Below, piece after piece: positions 1 to 12,710 of a stretch of DNA of 64,000 bases. Within the stretch, counting starts at the first letter, position 1. Each line of letters opens with the position of its first letter. The notes beneath the pieces are model-generated. The model was not told where the DNA came from. It saw only the letters and a program-made list of their open reading frames with translations, and did not search any database. The DNA lies in NCBI RefSeq assembly GCF_019175285.1, contig NC_056527.1:111176389-111240388 (forward strand). Reading direction: 5' to 3'. Source of the stretch: Sceloporus undulatus (taxonomy: Eukaryota; Chordata; Lepidosauria; Squamata; Phrynosomatidae). A program made the position numbers and the translations under genes.

Positions 1-13
1 CAGGGATTGTAAA

Positions 14-205
14 GAGCCTGCGTGGTATAGTGGATTGAGCATTGAACTACAACTCTGGAGATCAGGATTTGATTCCTTGCTCAGCCATGGAAACCCAGTG
101 GGTGACCTTGGGTGAGTCACATTTTCTCAGCCCTAGTAAACCCCATGATAAGATCACCTTAGGGTCACCATAAGTCAGAAATGACTCGAAGGACATGACA
201 ACAAC
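14..205 (+). repeat. tRNA-derived SINE
   Basis: Starts gcctgcgtggtatagtgg, with tRNA-like A box and a degraded B box (tttgattcc), then the family core (gtgaccttgggtgagtcac). Lies in a TEP1 intron. Confidence 0.75.
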
Positions 206-244
206 AAAGAAAGAGAAGTGAACCCGAGTATCTTTCAAACGTGA

Positions 245-575
245 AGTGGATGGCTTTCATAGCCAACATCCATATTTTTTTGAGGTTTTTTCGGGCTATG
301 AGGCCATGTTCTAGAAGAGTTTATTCCTGCTGTTTCACCAGCAGCTGTGGCTGGCATCTTCAGAAAATGCTGGCATGGAAGAGAATGGGGTATATATACT
401 GATCAACATGCAAATCACCTCCTCTCAACCAACATTATGTATATCCTACTCTCTTCCATACCAGCATTCTCTGATGATGCCAGCCACAACTGCTGGTGAA
501 ACATCAGGAAGAAACTCTTCTAGAACATGGCCTCATTGCCTGAAAAAACCATTAAAAGCTATCTTTCCAAACATT
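245..575. repeat. Long-armed palindromic MITE-like element (family 2)
   Basis: The arms around gccatgttctagaagagttt and their complement near aaactcttctagaacatggc are inverted copies about 110 bases long. Two further copies lie at 45147-45345 and 49936-50140. It is inside a TEP1 intron. Confidence 0.7.
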
Positions 576-1028
576 TATAAACAATGGACAAAATAATTTT
601 AAGCATCTTTGGCTTACAACTTCTATCACTGGTGTGATGGGATGATGCATTTGTTTCAAAGCATTCAAAACAGTTCTACTCTGTTTCAGTTTTAAACAAG
701 CTTTTCGTTACAATTTGGCAATTAAAACATTTCCATCAAAGTTGAAACAAAAATACTCTGTTGGCTTATTTTTTTATCATGTTACATCTTTAATTGTTGT
801 TGTTATCCATGTTTGTTTTGTTTAATAATGCACTCAAGAGGGAAGAATTATGGGGGGATTCCCTTCAAAATATGCCTCAGAATCCTTTGTCTTGGTGATG
901 TTGGAAAGGCAGGATTTTGGGGGGCGGGGGAAACTTGTCCTGGACAAGTTCCATCAATCGTGATGGAAGTTAAGATAAGACTTTCTCCTTTTATAAAATA
1001 AATAAAAATGTTCTGCTCCCACTTCTAG

Positions 1029-4000
1029 GCTTTGTTTATCTGGGATGTAAAGGAGTCAGCCCAGAAGACGGCCACTCTCTGGCGCTCTTTGCCTTTCTGC
1101 CACCAGGACTGGATCTCCAGTTGTGCTTGGGCCGGTGCCATGTTGGTAAGTTTGGATGGCCATGTTGAGAATGTAGGTGGGATTGCCTGTAGTGGTGAGG
1201 GCTTCCTAAAAGCATAGAAGGGGGCAAGCTAGCTAACATCCCTGCTGAAATGGCTGGTTGCTACCAACCACTCATCCAGTTGCTCCTTTGCAATCAGCCA
1301 GGTTCATCATGTGCAACTAATGGCAGAAAAGGGTCAGCAATAGGGTGGATCCACCTGGTTTAAGCAAGCGAGGGGCTCCATAGCTTCTGGTAGCTACTGG
1401 GCAACTGGATTTTTCCCAATGGTGACTCCAGTTAGAGAGGGTGCTGAGCAAGAGTTGGGTGCTGACACCAACTCTGATGAGGAGTCATTCTACTGAATAT
1501 GGAAAACTCTTAATGCCTGTCATCTAGTGGTGAGCACACAGTGGAAACCAGAGATCTAGACTCTCCCATCTCCATTTCAATTTCCTCCACCCCTTTGGAG
1601 GACCAAAGCACACTACTGGGGGCACCATTATGGTCTACAGGAAGTGATGGTGCATCACTTTGGGAACCTTTTTGGGAGTTAAATTTTGTTGTTTCAGTGT
1701 GGGAGCTCTCCCAAAGGCATTTTGAAGTGTTTGTGAGTAGTGGAACAGTGAGCCTTTTTTTAGCTGAAAGACTCGTTCTCTCTGAAAAGGTGGTGATTGT
1801 GTGGTATATGGGGTGTTGGTGGGTGTACAGAGAGCCACAATGCACCTTCAGACAGTTTAGCATATTCACACCTCTTCCAAAGAAGTCTTCCAAAGAAGAA
1901 ATGGAAATGGATAGGAGTGTAACGCACTGCAGCTTTTTAAATGTAGCAGCACGTGGTATTACAAAAGAATGGAGACAATACACATACATACATACATACA
2001 CAAAACCACATGGCTTTCCCTCCTGTCTAATCTTCTGCACATCTCTGTTACATTGCAAACAGCTCTCTGGCTCCAACGATGGTACCGTTTGCCTTTGGGA
2101 CCCCAAAACCAGCCAGCGCCTCCAGGAATTTCTGGGACACCAAAGCCCAGTCAGTGGTGTTACAAGTGAGGTAAGGGGAGTGATTGAGGGTAGACTCTTT
2201 CCTGAAAGCAGGAAGACACACAGGACTAGTTAGTGGCCTATCTCAAGGTGGCCCTGGACAGCCACCCAGAACTCATGTTTGGATCTTTAAGAGATGACTT
2301 TAGAATGTCTGAAGTAGTATTTGAAGGCTAAATGTGATGTGGTACTCTTTGTATTATAACATATGCATTTTCTTATGGGGCCAGAATAACAGAAGCAGAT
2401 AATCATAGAAGCATACAATCATAGAATTGGAAGAGACCACAAGGGTCACCTAGTCCAACTCCCTGCCATGCAGGAATGCACAACTAAAGCAGTCCTGAAA
2501 AATGGTCACCCAACCTCTGTTTAAGGCTCTCCAAAAACAAAAGAGAGAGAGAGAGACAGAGAGTCCAGCACCCTCTGAGGTAGTCCACTCCACTGCCAAA
2601 TAGTCCTTACAGTGAAGAACATCTTCCTAATGGTTAGGTGGAACCTCTTGTGATTTGAATCCATTGGTTTGTGTTCTAGTCTCTGGAGCACAGAAAACAA
2701 GCTTATCCCATCTTGTAAACAGAAGGCAGGAAGGGTTCATTTATCTTTTCCCTGCTTTGATTCTGAGGAGAATTCCTCCCTTGAAACTATTTGGAGGTGT
2801 AAGAATTCCACCTCTGAATTAGAGGGCCTGGTAATGGATGTGATTTACATTTAACAATACCCCCCTCCAAATATTTTTATTAATTACAAAGATATGTTTA
2901 AGGGTGCAAGTAATTGGATGCTGAGCGTTCTGTGTATTAGATGTATTCTGCATCACTGATTCTGTCCAGATCACTGCCAGTCTTTAACTTAGGCTGCATC
3001 TACACTATAAAATTAATGTAGTTTGACACCGCTTTTACTGCCATGTCTCAGTGCTATATAATTCTGGGATTTGTAGGTTTTTTTGAGATATTTAGCCTTC
3101 TGTGTGAGAGAGCCCTGGTGCTACAACAAACTTCACACCCCAGGATTCCATAGGATGGAGCCATGACAGTTAAAGCAGTGTCAAACTGCATTAATTCTGC
3201 TGTTTGGCTCACAGACAGTCTACCACAAGTCTCTGTTCTGTTTTAGATATTCCCTGACACCATTAGCCATTAAGCCAGGTGTGCAAAACCTCTGGCTCCA
3301 CAGAAGTTGTTGGACTATAACTCCCATTTTCCCTGACCATTGACTGTGGATTGGAACTGATGGGAGTTTGGGAGCTGGAGGTCAACAGCATCTGGAAGGC
3401 CACAGGTTTCTCACCCCTCCCTTAATCCAGCTAAATACAGTGCTTGAGAAGTTCATCTTTTTAATAAATCTGTATACTTCCCCTACTTCTGTTCTTCTGA
3501 CATTTGCTTTGTCTGGCTCATATGGCAGAAGGATCACGTTATCTCCATGGGCAGGGATGGGCTGCTGGTGGCGTGGGACCTGCAGGGAGTGGAGAAAACC
3601 CGATTTGTGGCTCACCCTGGTCGGGCCAACCACTGTGCAGGCTTCAGCAATCCACGTAAGATATTCTCTTGTAATACTTCTTAAAAAGCATGACAGCTTT
3701 TGTGGGCATCTGAGAGAGGGGAAGAATTCCTGTCTGCATTACTTGAACTCATGGCACAAATTTATTTTAGATGCAAATGTCACATGATGTTCAACTTCTC
3801 ATTCAGGTATTCTTGCATAGGATTGAGTTTTTCATTTGCTGGTGACCTAAGGACATTGCAAGCTTAGGTCTTGAAAGTGGCTGCTAGGAGACCATAAACC
3901 TGAGCCTGTTTAAAACATTTTCCTTAGCAAGTGTCTGAAGAGTCTGCCAGGGGCTCTGTGTTGTTCAGTTTAGTTAACTGGCAGAGGAGCTACGAGTATC

Positions 4001-7000
4001 TTGCAAGTGTTGTTTTTGATCATTTATTCATTTATATTCAGCCTTTCTTCCAGTTATGGGACTCAAGGTAGCTAATAACATATTTAAAACAATTCACATT
4101 GAAAACTATACAAAACATAACGATTTAAAAAGCAATAAAACAATTTGTCACATTAAAACATTAGACATTTAAAATATTAACATTCATAGAAAGACTATTA
4201 TACAAACCTTAAAAACAGCACCACTCAGCATTAAAAGCCAAATCCTAGTCTGTTTGTAAAGGTCTGATAGCATAAAAATGTTTCCACTTGCAAAATGGTT
4301 TGCTCTGTTCAGCAAAAGCCATCACTCATTTACCTTTTTAGGTAAATGAAGATGCTTTCAATGAGTGTCAAAATGACCAGAATGGAAGCAAAGATGAGAA
4401 ATTAGATTTTTGAAAGTAGGGAGCTATGTCCTTAAGGGGTTTGGAGTGCATTCTGTTCTCAAGCAGAGCAGCTGATCTGCTTTATATCTTCCATCTTGCC
4501 TTCTGATATTGCACACTTTGCAAAATTCTTCTCACCTTCTTTTCGGCAGGGGAGAAAGAATTCACATTGGCAGCAGCTGGCTATGACGGTACAGTGAAAC
4601 TCTGGAAACCCCTGATGGTAAGAGATTGGAAACTATCAAGTAGGTTTGATTGCATTTTTTTTTTAAATTATCTTGAACTTGATCAGGTTTCTCCAAGGCT
4701 TTATATGTGGCTTGTTACATTGTTGCTGCATAATAGATATTTCCTGTAAAACATTATTCTGTCAGTACCAAAGAGGAATGCATCGTAGCTCCATTGCTGG
4801 ATTTTCTTGGTCTATTGAAATACAGATGTGAAGCTAATGGGGCCTTCTCACTTTTTTCCTTTAAAAAGCTCTTTTCTGTTGGTGTTAACAGATGGAGCAA
4901 CCCCAGGTCCTTTCTGGACATTGTGGTGCTGTCTGTAATTCTGCTGCCTCTCCAACATCTTTCCTGACAATATCCAAAGACAACACAGTCCGTATTTGGG
5001 GTCTTTCCAAGAAAGAAGGTTAGTAGCTGGGTTACCTGTAGCCTTCATGCCCTTCCTGTGTTTATGGAGCAAACCAAAACGTGGTCTAGAGTGAAAGGAT
5101 GGCAGAGGCACATCGCCCTATAGTCAAGTCTCTAGACAAGCCATTAATTTAGCTTATTTGTCTGGACAATCTGGAGAGGGGGAAGAAGGGATGTGATACA
5201 TTTATATCCTATGTTTTCTCCAGTGTGCTCAAGGCAGCATACATGGCTTGCTTCTTTCCTGCTTTATCTTCACTACAACTCTGCAAGGTTGGTCAGGATG
5301 ACACAGAAAGTTACTGCCCTAGTATCTCCCAAGTTTAAAGGGGGATTTGAACCTGGATTTTCCAGTTTCCACCTGAACACTCCAACTTGAACTGCAACAC
5401 TCTGATGCTGATGGATTTTCTCACTGTATGAGGCCAAAACTCTTGTCTACTCTGTCTTGTTTTAATTATATTTATACTATTTTGTTGAAGTAGAGCCATG
5501 GTTTGAGTGATGAACTCTGGCCACAGGAACCTAGTGTGTGACTTTGAGCAAGCTACTCTCCCAGCCTCAAAGGAAGGCAATGGCAAATCTCTTCTGAACA
5601 CATCTTGCCAAGAAAGCCCTCTGATTGGTTTACTTTATGGTGACTGTATGCTAGGAATGTTTAAACTGCAAACTAGTTGCTGGAGTTTACTTGCTGAGCT
5701 GATTCACCTCTTGTAACTCACCAACAGACACAGGAGAGTTTCCTCCACACTCTGGTGCCATCACAGCTTTGGCCTGGTCCCCAGATGGAGAGTTTGCTGC
5801 ATCTGGCGGGGAACGTGGAGACCTGATTGTCTGGCAACGGGCCCGGGCTTCAGGGAGAGAAAAGGTAATCAAGTGTTTGTGGTTGGGATGTAAGACATGC
5901 ACCTTCTAATGCCAAACTTTCCCCACTGCTGTTGTAATGGAGGAAAAGGGGGCTTAGATGGATGAGAGTCTAGCACCTAGTGGCTGGCAGAGGTAGCTGG
6001 TGGTTTCCTTGCCAGTGAGTTTTATTTTGGTTTTATGCTGACCCTTGAAGGAGCAACCTCAGGACATGGACTTATCTAGGAAGGGGGAGGTAAGTTCAGG
6101 ACCATGAATAACTCCTTTGAAGTCTGGAATAAAACTGAGGGTGAGAGTGGATCCACCACCCCACTGACATGGAAGCCAGTAGTGGCCACTGGTGATTGGA
6201 AGAGGGTTCACAAACCAAGAAGGATGATTTGTTATCCACCGCAGAAGTGGAGAAACCAGGCTTTGTTTCCTGTTTTAATTATTGGCTTTGTTCCCAGCTT
6301 AATGTCAAATGTGTGTGTGTGTTACTTTTCATCTACAAAACTTCCTCTAACATCCAGAATGTATACATCGTGATCACAACAATGTTGTTTTCCTTCTTCC
6401 ACATGCTGTTTTGCCATCTTTGCCGGGTGAAGAAGCTTGTGAGGCTTCAAAGGGATCTTGCGCCTTTTGGTTGGCCCAATGAAGGTGTCCCCAGGATGAA
6501 TTTTGTCATTTTTGTTCATTTTTATGGCTAACACAGCTACCTCATCCAAAGTACCCCTTTGATAAAGTAGCTGTCCTGCCCCTTCTGCCTTCTCTGTTGA
6601 GAACAGGGCTTTCAAGGATGGGACTTTGTGGACCACATAAGAGGCCTAAACTGTCCGTATTTGTCCTGGAATATACTTTGTTCACCTTCTAGGTTGGCTC
6701 CTGCTTCATCAGTGCCTTGGCCTTCACTTCCTCAAACACAATCATTGTGGCGGCTGATAGGATCAGCCTGTGGGAACTAAATCCCAGTGGACAGAAAGAT
6801 GGAGCAGTCAGGTAAGTCAAACCGAGCAAGCCAAACTTGTAACAGGGTTAGTCCAGGCCTGGAAGATGCTACCACCCTCCAAATATGTCCAACAATTGAG
6901 AAAGCTTCTTTTAAGTTATTAATTAATTATACTTTTCCAAAGGAATAAGTTATCACACACAAAATTCAATTATAGATTCCATTCCCTTCTAGTGCCTTAT

Positions 7001-10000
7001 TTCCAGGAACCCTTCATTTTCACCTCAGAGCGCCCGCTCCTTGGAGTCTGTTTGCATGATAAAAGCTGTGATAAAAAGTTTCTCTGAGCATTTTTCGTTG
7101 TTGCCAAGGAAGTACAGTGTGCCTGCATCATACATGAGCATGCCTTACGTGGCTTCCAGCAAACACGGTGCTGAATGCCGGAAAAAGTAATGGTGGACGT
7201 GCCCATGGTGCGCTACCGCAGGCACAAACCCTATTATCTTTAATGGGGCTAGAGCATCTGCGGAATTTCCCTTACACGGGGGAGGGGTGTCCAGAACGGA
7301 TCCCCTGCGTAAGGGAAGGGACCACTGTATTGATTTGCAGTAGGTTCAGAGAAAGAAGTGTTCCTCCACAGAATAGATGATTTGAGCCGACAGTATTCAC
7401 TTTTATTGAACGTGGTTGTGACTACTAGTTTTTTTTTTTAAAGTTACAAAAAGGGGTTTAACAAATTTATGGCGGAAGAGAAGCCCATGGTAAATAATAA
7501 AACCTCCATATCCACAGTACCAGATGTTGGATGCAAAAGTTGGAGGAAGATCATTACGTTCATGGCCTGCTTGAGTTTCCCCATGACTTGCTGGCCATGG
7601 TTGGGACCAGAAGGTTTGGTTGTCTGAACCATTTTTTTTACTCCTTTTTTTCTATAGCTATCCCAAGAAGGAGGCTGGGGCTTTTTGGTCACTGACCTTG
7701 GAGACCAGGCCTGTCTGTAATTGCCGATACCTGCCTTTCCTCCTCCTGCCTTCCCAGCTCTTCACAGGCCTGTTCTTCATCCCTCTCTCTTGCTTGCCAC
7801 TATGGCACACTTCTGGCACTGAGCATCTTATCCTTCTCCTTGTTGCTCAGGCTGATAGTCAGGAAGCAGCTGCGCCAAGCTGGGGAGACTTCGGTCCTCT
7901 GTATGGGAATGCCAAGACCTCATGGCTCCTTAGTCCTAGGACTGGCTAATGATGGCCTAATGGTGCTGCAACCGGGAACTGAAACAAGAAGTAAAAGAAG
8001 TAAAAGAAGAAGGGGGCATCTGTGAGTAGTGGAGGGAACTGGATGGTTTGTCTCAAGGCAACTTCAGCAGGTTACATTTCTGCACTTTGAGGGCCACATA
8101 GACTGCCAAAAATGCTGAAAAAGTGAAGGGGGTGGAAATCAATAAATGTCCAAAAGTTGGCTTCTGGTTTTGACAAGTACTTTTTGATATTAAAGATGTA
8201 CGTATTAAAGGTGTATATTAACGACCATTTTAAATGATTAAGGAAACTTCCAAAGAAGGCAGTTTCCCCTTCTTATTGGGGCACATACCTGCAGATATTG
8301 AGGGGCACAAAAATTGCTTTGGGGTCACATGTGACCCTGGTGCTGCACTTTGCTCACACCAGTTTGTGTGATCTTCACCTCTCTTCCCAGGACCAAAGGT
8401 GAAGTGCAGGATGAGAAAGTACGCTTGAGCTTTGATATCTCTGCTTCGGAGGAGGAGGGCATCCTTCATATCTGGGACTCCATGGACCGGCCTAACTTGT
8501 TAAAGATGGTGAGTGATTGTCTCAGGGAGGAGCAAAATTAATTCGCCAGACAGAATAGCCCCCAGTTTCAGTAAACACTGTAAGTTCTGAAACCACAGGT
8601 AGCTTCTGCCTTCACTTCCAAATTCTGAACTGTTTACTCAGCCCACATGCAACCTTCAATTTGCCCCCCCCCCCCAGAGTACAACTGTAGTGGGGAGGAT
8701 GTATCCTCACTGTAACATTATCACACTTTGATGCCATTTTAACTGTCATGGCTCCCACTTAAGGAATCTTAGGATTTGTAGTTTGGTGAAGAAGAACTAA
8801 GGCATTCTTGAGAGCTCTCCAGTGGGGAATCAATAAACTGCATATCTCAGGGTTCCATGACAGCTAAAAGTGGAGTCAAACTGCACTAATTGTGGAGTAT
8901 TAATAGATCTTGTATCCCCATTATAGCAGGAGGAAGGCAACCTAGTGTCCTCCAGATGTTTTTGACTCCTACTGTCAGCTGCAACTGACACAACTGGAGT
9001 CAGGGATGATGAGAGTTGCAGTACAAAATCTCTGGCCAACTCCAGATTGTATGCTGCTGCTCTGAAGCTGTGGCCTTGATCTAAATGGCTCACAGCTATT
9101 GGCTTTCTGTATCTAAATTGTGCTTTCCTCACTAGAACTGTGACTTCTTTGGTTTTGACTTCCTTAGAAAGTGACCGGGTCTGGAGAGCTGGAGGATGCC
9201 CAGGAGCCTGAGCACATACCTTGGACACCTGACAAAAACTCTAGCTGGGTCACTGTTGCTCGCCTGGTTAAAGGTAAAAGTTAGGCAGAGATGTTTTTTG
9301 TTCAAAGCTACATGCTGTCACTTCAGATACTCAAATGCTGCAGTCTTTAACATCACTTTAGTGTGAATATCCAAATTCAGAGATATACCACACCAGCACT
9401 ACACAACCCCCTACACAGAATAGCAACATTGTGCAACACATGGTAATGACTTTGTTACTGCATGCACGATTGCTTCTGCTGCAATCAGCAGCGTGTGTCT
9501 GTTGCTCTGTGGTGAATAATTCACCCTGCATGTATGTCACTCACCGAATGCCAGCCAGAATTTTCTAGTCCTCAGTGTTGGAGACATTTGAAATGACATG
9601 GATGCTACTGGCATCAACTTTCCCAGGAGAGCTCTTGTTTTGGACCCAAAAGGTACAAATTTAATATATAGTTGGATAGATTTTTGCAGATGACAGTTAT
9701 TTGGGAGATGTAAGGCATGACATACATATCCTGTGTTAACAGGGCAAAAGTTAATTATTGGGAGCATTACTGGTCAAGTTCAGGTGATGGATTTTTATAG
9801 AGGGGGACTGACTGCTCTTAAAGAGCAGGCGGGAATGCATTACTGACACCTTTTTTCTTTCTGGCAGATAAGTTTCTGTTTTATGCAGACTCAGAAGGCT
9901 CTCTCTGGACTCAGACCCAACAGAATGAGGAGGGGGAGTCTAGATGGAAGGCTGATGGCTGGCGGAGGAGAAAGGTGAGTCTCTAAAGGGAAGAGGACAT

Positions 10001-12526
10001 GATGAATAAGGATCTGTCTGGACTAAATAAGGCAAGGAATGGGAAGCATGTCCCCCAGGAGCCTAGATTCACAGGAGCACCTTAAGCCTTGATTACCTTT
10101 GGGTCTCGCCCAGTTGCAGAAACTTCCACAGAGCTCCAACAGAAAGTCTGCTGGAATTTGTTTTGTTTTGTTTAGTCACATTGTTGGGGAAAGGCCAGGA
10201 TATAAACTAATAAAATGGTAACAATAATCAGATACATGAGAGTTGTGAACTGGCTGCATGCTGCTATAATAAAATAATGTTTGCAGCAATAGTATAAAAC
10301 AGCAAACATTCTAAATGTTTAAATTATTTTATTTCAAAATTTAATCATTTCAGTGTGATGCTTGTTGAATTGTTTTAACTTTTCTCTTACTCGTTTTTTA
10401 GTTACTCTTCACGAATATTGGTTATTTAGTTATGAATGCATAGCTAAGTAATGTCTCCTGTCCTGACAAATCCCCCGACCCCCAATCCAGCTTAACAGCC
10501 AGCAGCCACCTTGAGCCGTGGAGGTTTGTTCAGCTGCCACTGAATTGCAAGGTGGATGTTTCCACCCCTTTCCCACCAGCAAATAAGGTTGCATCCATAA
10601 GGGTCCTGCTTCTGATTCTTGCAGTACTGGCTTGTCGTTGCACCACAGTCGCAAGCTGAACAGACCTCCTCCTCCCCTGATTTTAGCAGCTGCTACTTAA
10701 GGTAGGAGGGAATGGCATTTAAATAGCCTTACAGTGAGACTGTGTAGTCATACTGAATACATAGCAGTTACAGGTGCTGAACTGTCAGTTACACATCCAT
10801 AACAGCAATACTGAATGCCATCCAAGAATAATAATACAGAACTAGTGAACGCACTGCATGCTGCATTGGTAATAATGGTGGCAGCAGTTGTGTAAAACAG
10901 CAACAATTTTTAATTCTTCAGTAATTTTATACTTTAGAAAATGTTTAGTTTTTAGGTAACCTTACTTTTAGCCTTTTTGAAGAGAAGCAGCATATATTTT
11001 AAATTGCCCTGAATATTGCTGCTTTTCTCTTAATCCCACTACATCCTCAATGTAATTTCCTTTTTAAATTGAAAGGGCTCTGGGTTTTCCTTCATTAGGG
11101 AGAGGACACAGGATGATGGAGTTGGAAAACAGACAGGCAAAATGTTCTCCTCCTGTTCCAAAGGAAACTCAGCAGTTCTTAACCCTCAGGTTGTGTCATT
11201 CTTCTCAGATCCACAGTGCCAAAATCACAGCTCTGCATATTCTTGGAGACAAGATTGTGACAGGATCACATGACCGCGATGTGAAGATTTGGGAAGGCAA
11301 CACAATGAAGCTGGTGAGTGACTTCAGAACACTTGTATGGTGCGCATTTATCCGAGTACATATTGGACCTTCCTCTGTGAGGCGGGAAATGCAACCCATT
11401 TTCCTCCAGCTGTATTAAAGTACAACTCCCATAGTATATTGCCTTTGTTCATTTTAGATCAGGCCTTTGGGAGTTGTAGATCTACACATCTGGAGAGCAC
11501 CGGGTTGCCTACTGATGTCAGCACTTAACATTTGGATTCCTAACCATGTGCATTAAAGAAATAGGCACAATACATACTCCCTGGGAGTGGGGTGGAAGTT
11601 GTTTCATATGCTGTATGTGTTCTTGTATTGCCTTAAGCTTTGTGCTGCACCTAGCGCTTTCCTCTATGTACAACTCGCACAAGAGGTTTCTTGTATCCTG
11701 CTACAAGGCCAAGAGGCAGCTTAACTATTACATTTTATTCTGTGGATGGCAGAGCTTTCTGGGGTGGGAAGGATGCTTTTCCCTGCTTATAGCCAATCTT
11801 GTTCCTCCAAACCCACCTGCTTCCACATCTCCTGCTTAGCAACCAGCCCCTTCCTTCCATCTCATGTTTACATTTTTATGACTGAGATACATTTATTTCT
11901 GCATTGGCAAAATTCTGCTAAACGGGATTCAGTGCTTGAATGCTTTGATCATAGGAAATGGGTGTAATGGAAGCAGTGTGTGTTTAAGTGAGACATCTCA
12001 TTTGCTACAATGAATGTTCTGTAAGCATGTAGGCCCTTACGGCTGTTTGAAATGGTACAAGTTTGCCTCAAATGTCGGCCTGAACTTTCAGATTATAAAA
12101 TGGCCAACTACATTAAGACCACAGATAATTACTGTATATGGAGACAAGAACTGAACTACCTATCTCTAAATGCCTCCCTGCCCATATTGTTTTCCCCTGG
12201 GGCAAGATTATTTCCAAAATATTTTAAAGCATAGCTCCCAGAATCCCTTGCCACTGGCCATGCTGGGGGAGAGTAGTGGGAGCAAAAGTCTAAAACATCT
12301 TGAGAAGTTCCCCACACATGCTGTAATCACATCCTGTGTTTTATGCTCGCTGTTCTGATTCTCCTTTGTAAAACCCTTGTCTTCGCTACAGCTGGGCCAG
12401 TTCCGTTGCCATGCTCCGGTTTCACACCTCCAGCCTTGTCCCCGGATGGACTCCCCATTGCTCCTCATGGCAGGGGACACACTGGGGAACATTTACTTCC
12501 TGGAGTGGAACTGTCTCCGTGGTTGA
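1029..12526 (+). CDS. TEP1: TEP1, telomerase-associated protein 1, C-terminal 13 exons (5' part outside window)
   Basis: TEP1 is a large scaffold protein of telomerase and vault RNPs that binds their RNAs; its C-terminal half is a long WD40 array. Thirteen exons can be joined in one frame: 1029-1145, 2063-2170, 3529-3655, 4550-4617, 4892-5018, 5728-5864, 6693-6811, 7851-8021, 8391-8508, 9168-9273, 9868-9974, 11209-11313 and 12392-12526 (TGA at 12524). They give 514 residues with repeated WD signatures: LFIWDV, TVCLWDP, LLVAWDL, TVKLWKP, TVRIWGL, LIVWQR, ILHIWDS, DVKIWEG. The last exons (ITALHILGDKIVTGSHDRDVKIW, shortened here to its ends, then GNIYFLEW) match the remembered end of human TEP1. 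Every junction uses GT-AG with matching phase. The exon at 7851-8021 has a lysine/arginine-rich loop (RSKRSKRRR) and a second possible donor at 7991. Earlier exons, including the TROVE and NACHT parts, lie upstream of the window. Identity is near certain; the 7851-8021 donor is the least sure border. Confidence 0.93.
2403..2730 (-). repeat. CR1-like LINE 3' end
   Basis: aatcatagaattggaagaga and the following segment are the complement of the conserved CR1 3' end (ccaactctatgattct type). Sits in a TEP1 intron. Confidence 0.75.
2993..3204. repeat. Palindromic MITE-like element (family 1)
   Basis: Inverted arms gctgcatctacactataaaa and gtcaaactgcattaattctg; the family carries tgggatttgtag / ctacaaatccca near its centre. 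Confidence 0.75.
3275..3420. repeat. hAT-like short non-autonomous element
   Basis: Ends resemble each other inversely (caggtgtgcaaaacct and aggtttctcacccct) around a ttggactataactcccat core common in lizard repeats. Confidence 0.5.
4021..4310 (-). repeat. L2-like LINE 3' end
   Basis: On the minus strand it ends in a gaaaggctgaatataaatga type tail, the mark of squamate L2-like 3' ends. TEP1 intron. Confidence 0.55.
5490..5645 (+). repeat. tRNA-derived SINE (diverged)
   Basis: Contains the family core tgtgactttgagcaagc and gaaggcaatggcaaatctct; A box degraded. TEP1 intron. Confidence 0.6.
7180..7340. repeat. Fragment of Tigger/pogo-like element
   Basis: Ends gggaagggaccactgtat, matching the inverted end of the larger element at 49682-50892. 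A related piece is at 42185-42380. Confidence 0.45.
8698..8902. repeat. Palindromic MITE-like element (family 1)
   Basis: Arms with tgatgccattttaactgtcatg and gtcaaactgcactaattg; centre ggatttgtagtttgg. TEP1 intron. Confidence 0.65.
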
Positions 12527-12687
12527 GAAGCTATCATCCAGCGGGAGCTTCAGCTCCTCCAATTTCATGCAAAGCCTCCAATTGCTCTTCTCTGTCTTAC
12601 GGGAGATGGGACTTCCCATGGGGCCTATGGTTGCCTAGTGGCAGTGAGCTCTGCAGCCTAGGTTGAGCCAAACTGTTATGGATGAAA

Positions 12688-12693
12688 AATAAA
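12688..12693 (+). terminator. TEP1: Poly(A) signal of TEP1
   Basis: AATAAA lies 162 bases after the TEP1 stop codon and is followed by a T/G-rich stretch (ctgctgatcttgttttc), the usual layout of a cleavage and polyadenylation site. Transcript end is therefore about 12710. Confidence 0.75.
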
Positions 12694-12710
12694 AGCTTAC
12701 ATGAAAATAC

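Noticed and set aside
14-85. tRNA gene at the window start and similar tRNA-like heads elsewhere
   Set aside because: Each is followed by the same SINE body and tail, and A/B boxes are mutated; they are SINE heads, not tRNA genes.
1541-2233. A 230-codon open frame on the plus strand
   Set aside because: Only 2063-2170 shows WD-repeat similarity and good splice sites. The rest is intron that stays open by chance.
7620-7949. Frame reading through 7658-7850 as part of a TEP1 exon
   Set aside because: An acceptor at 7657 is possible, but its frame gives a hydrophobic non-WD stretch. The acceptor at 7850 fits phase on both sides.
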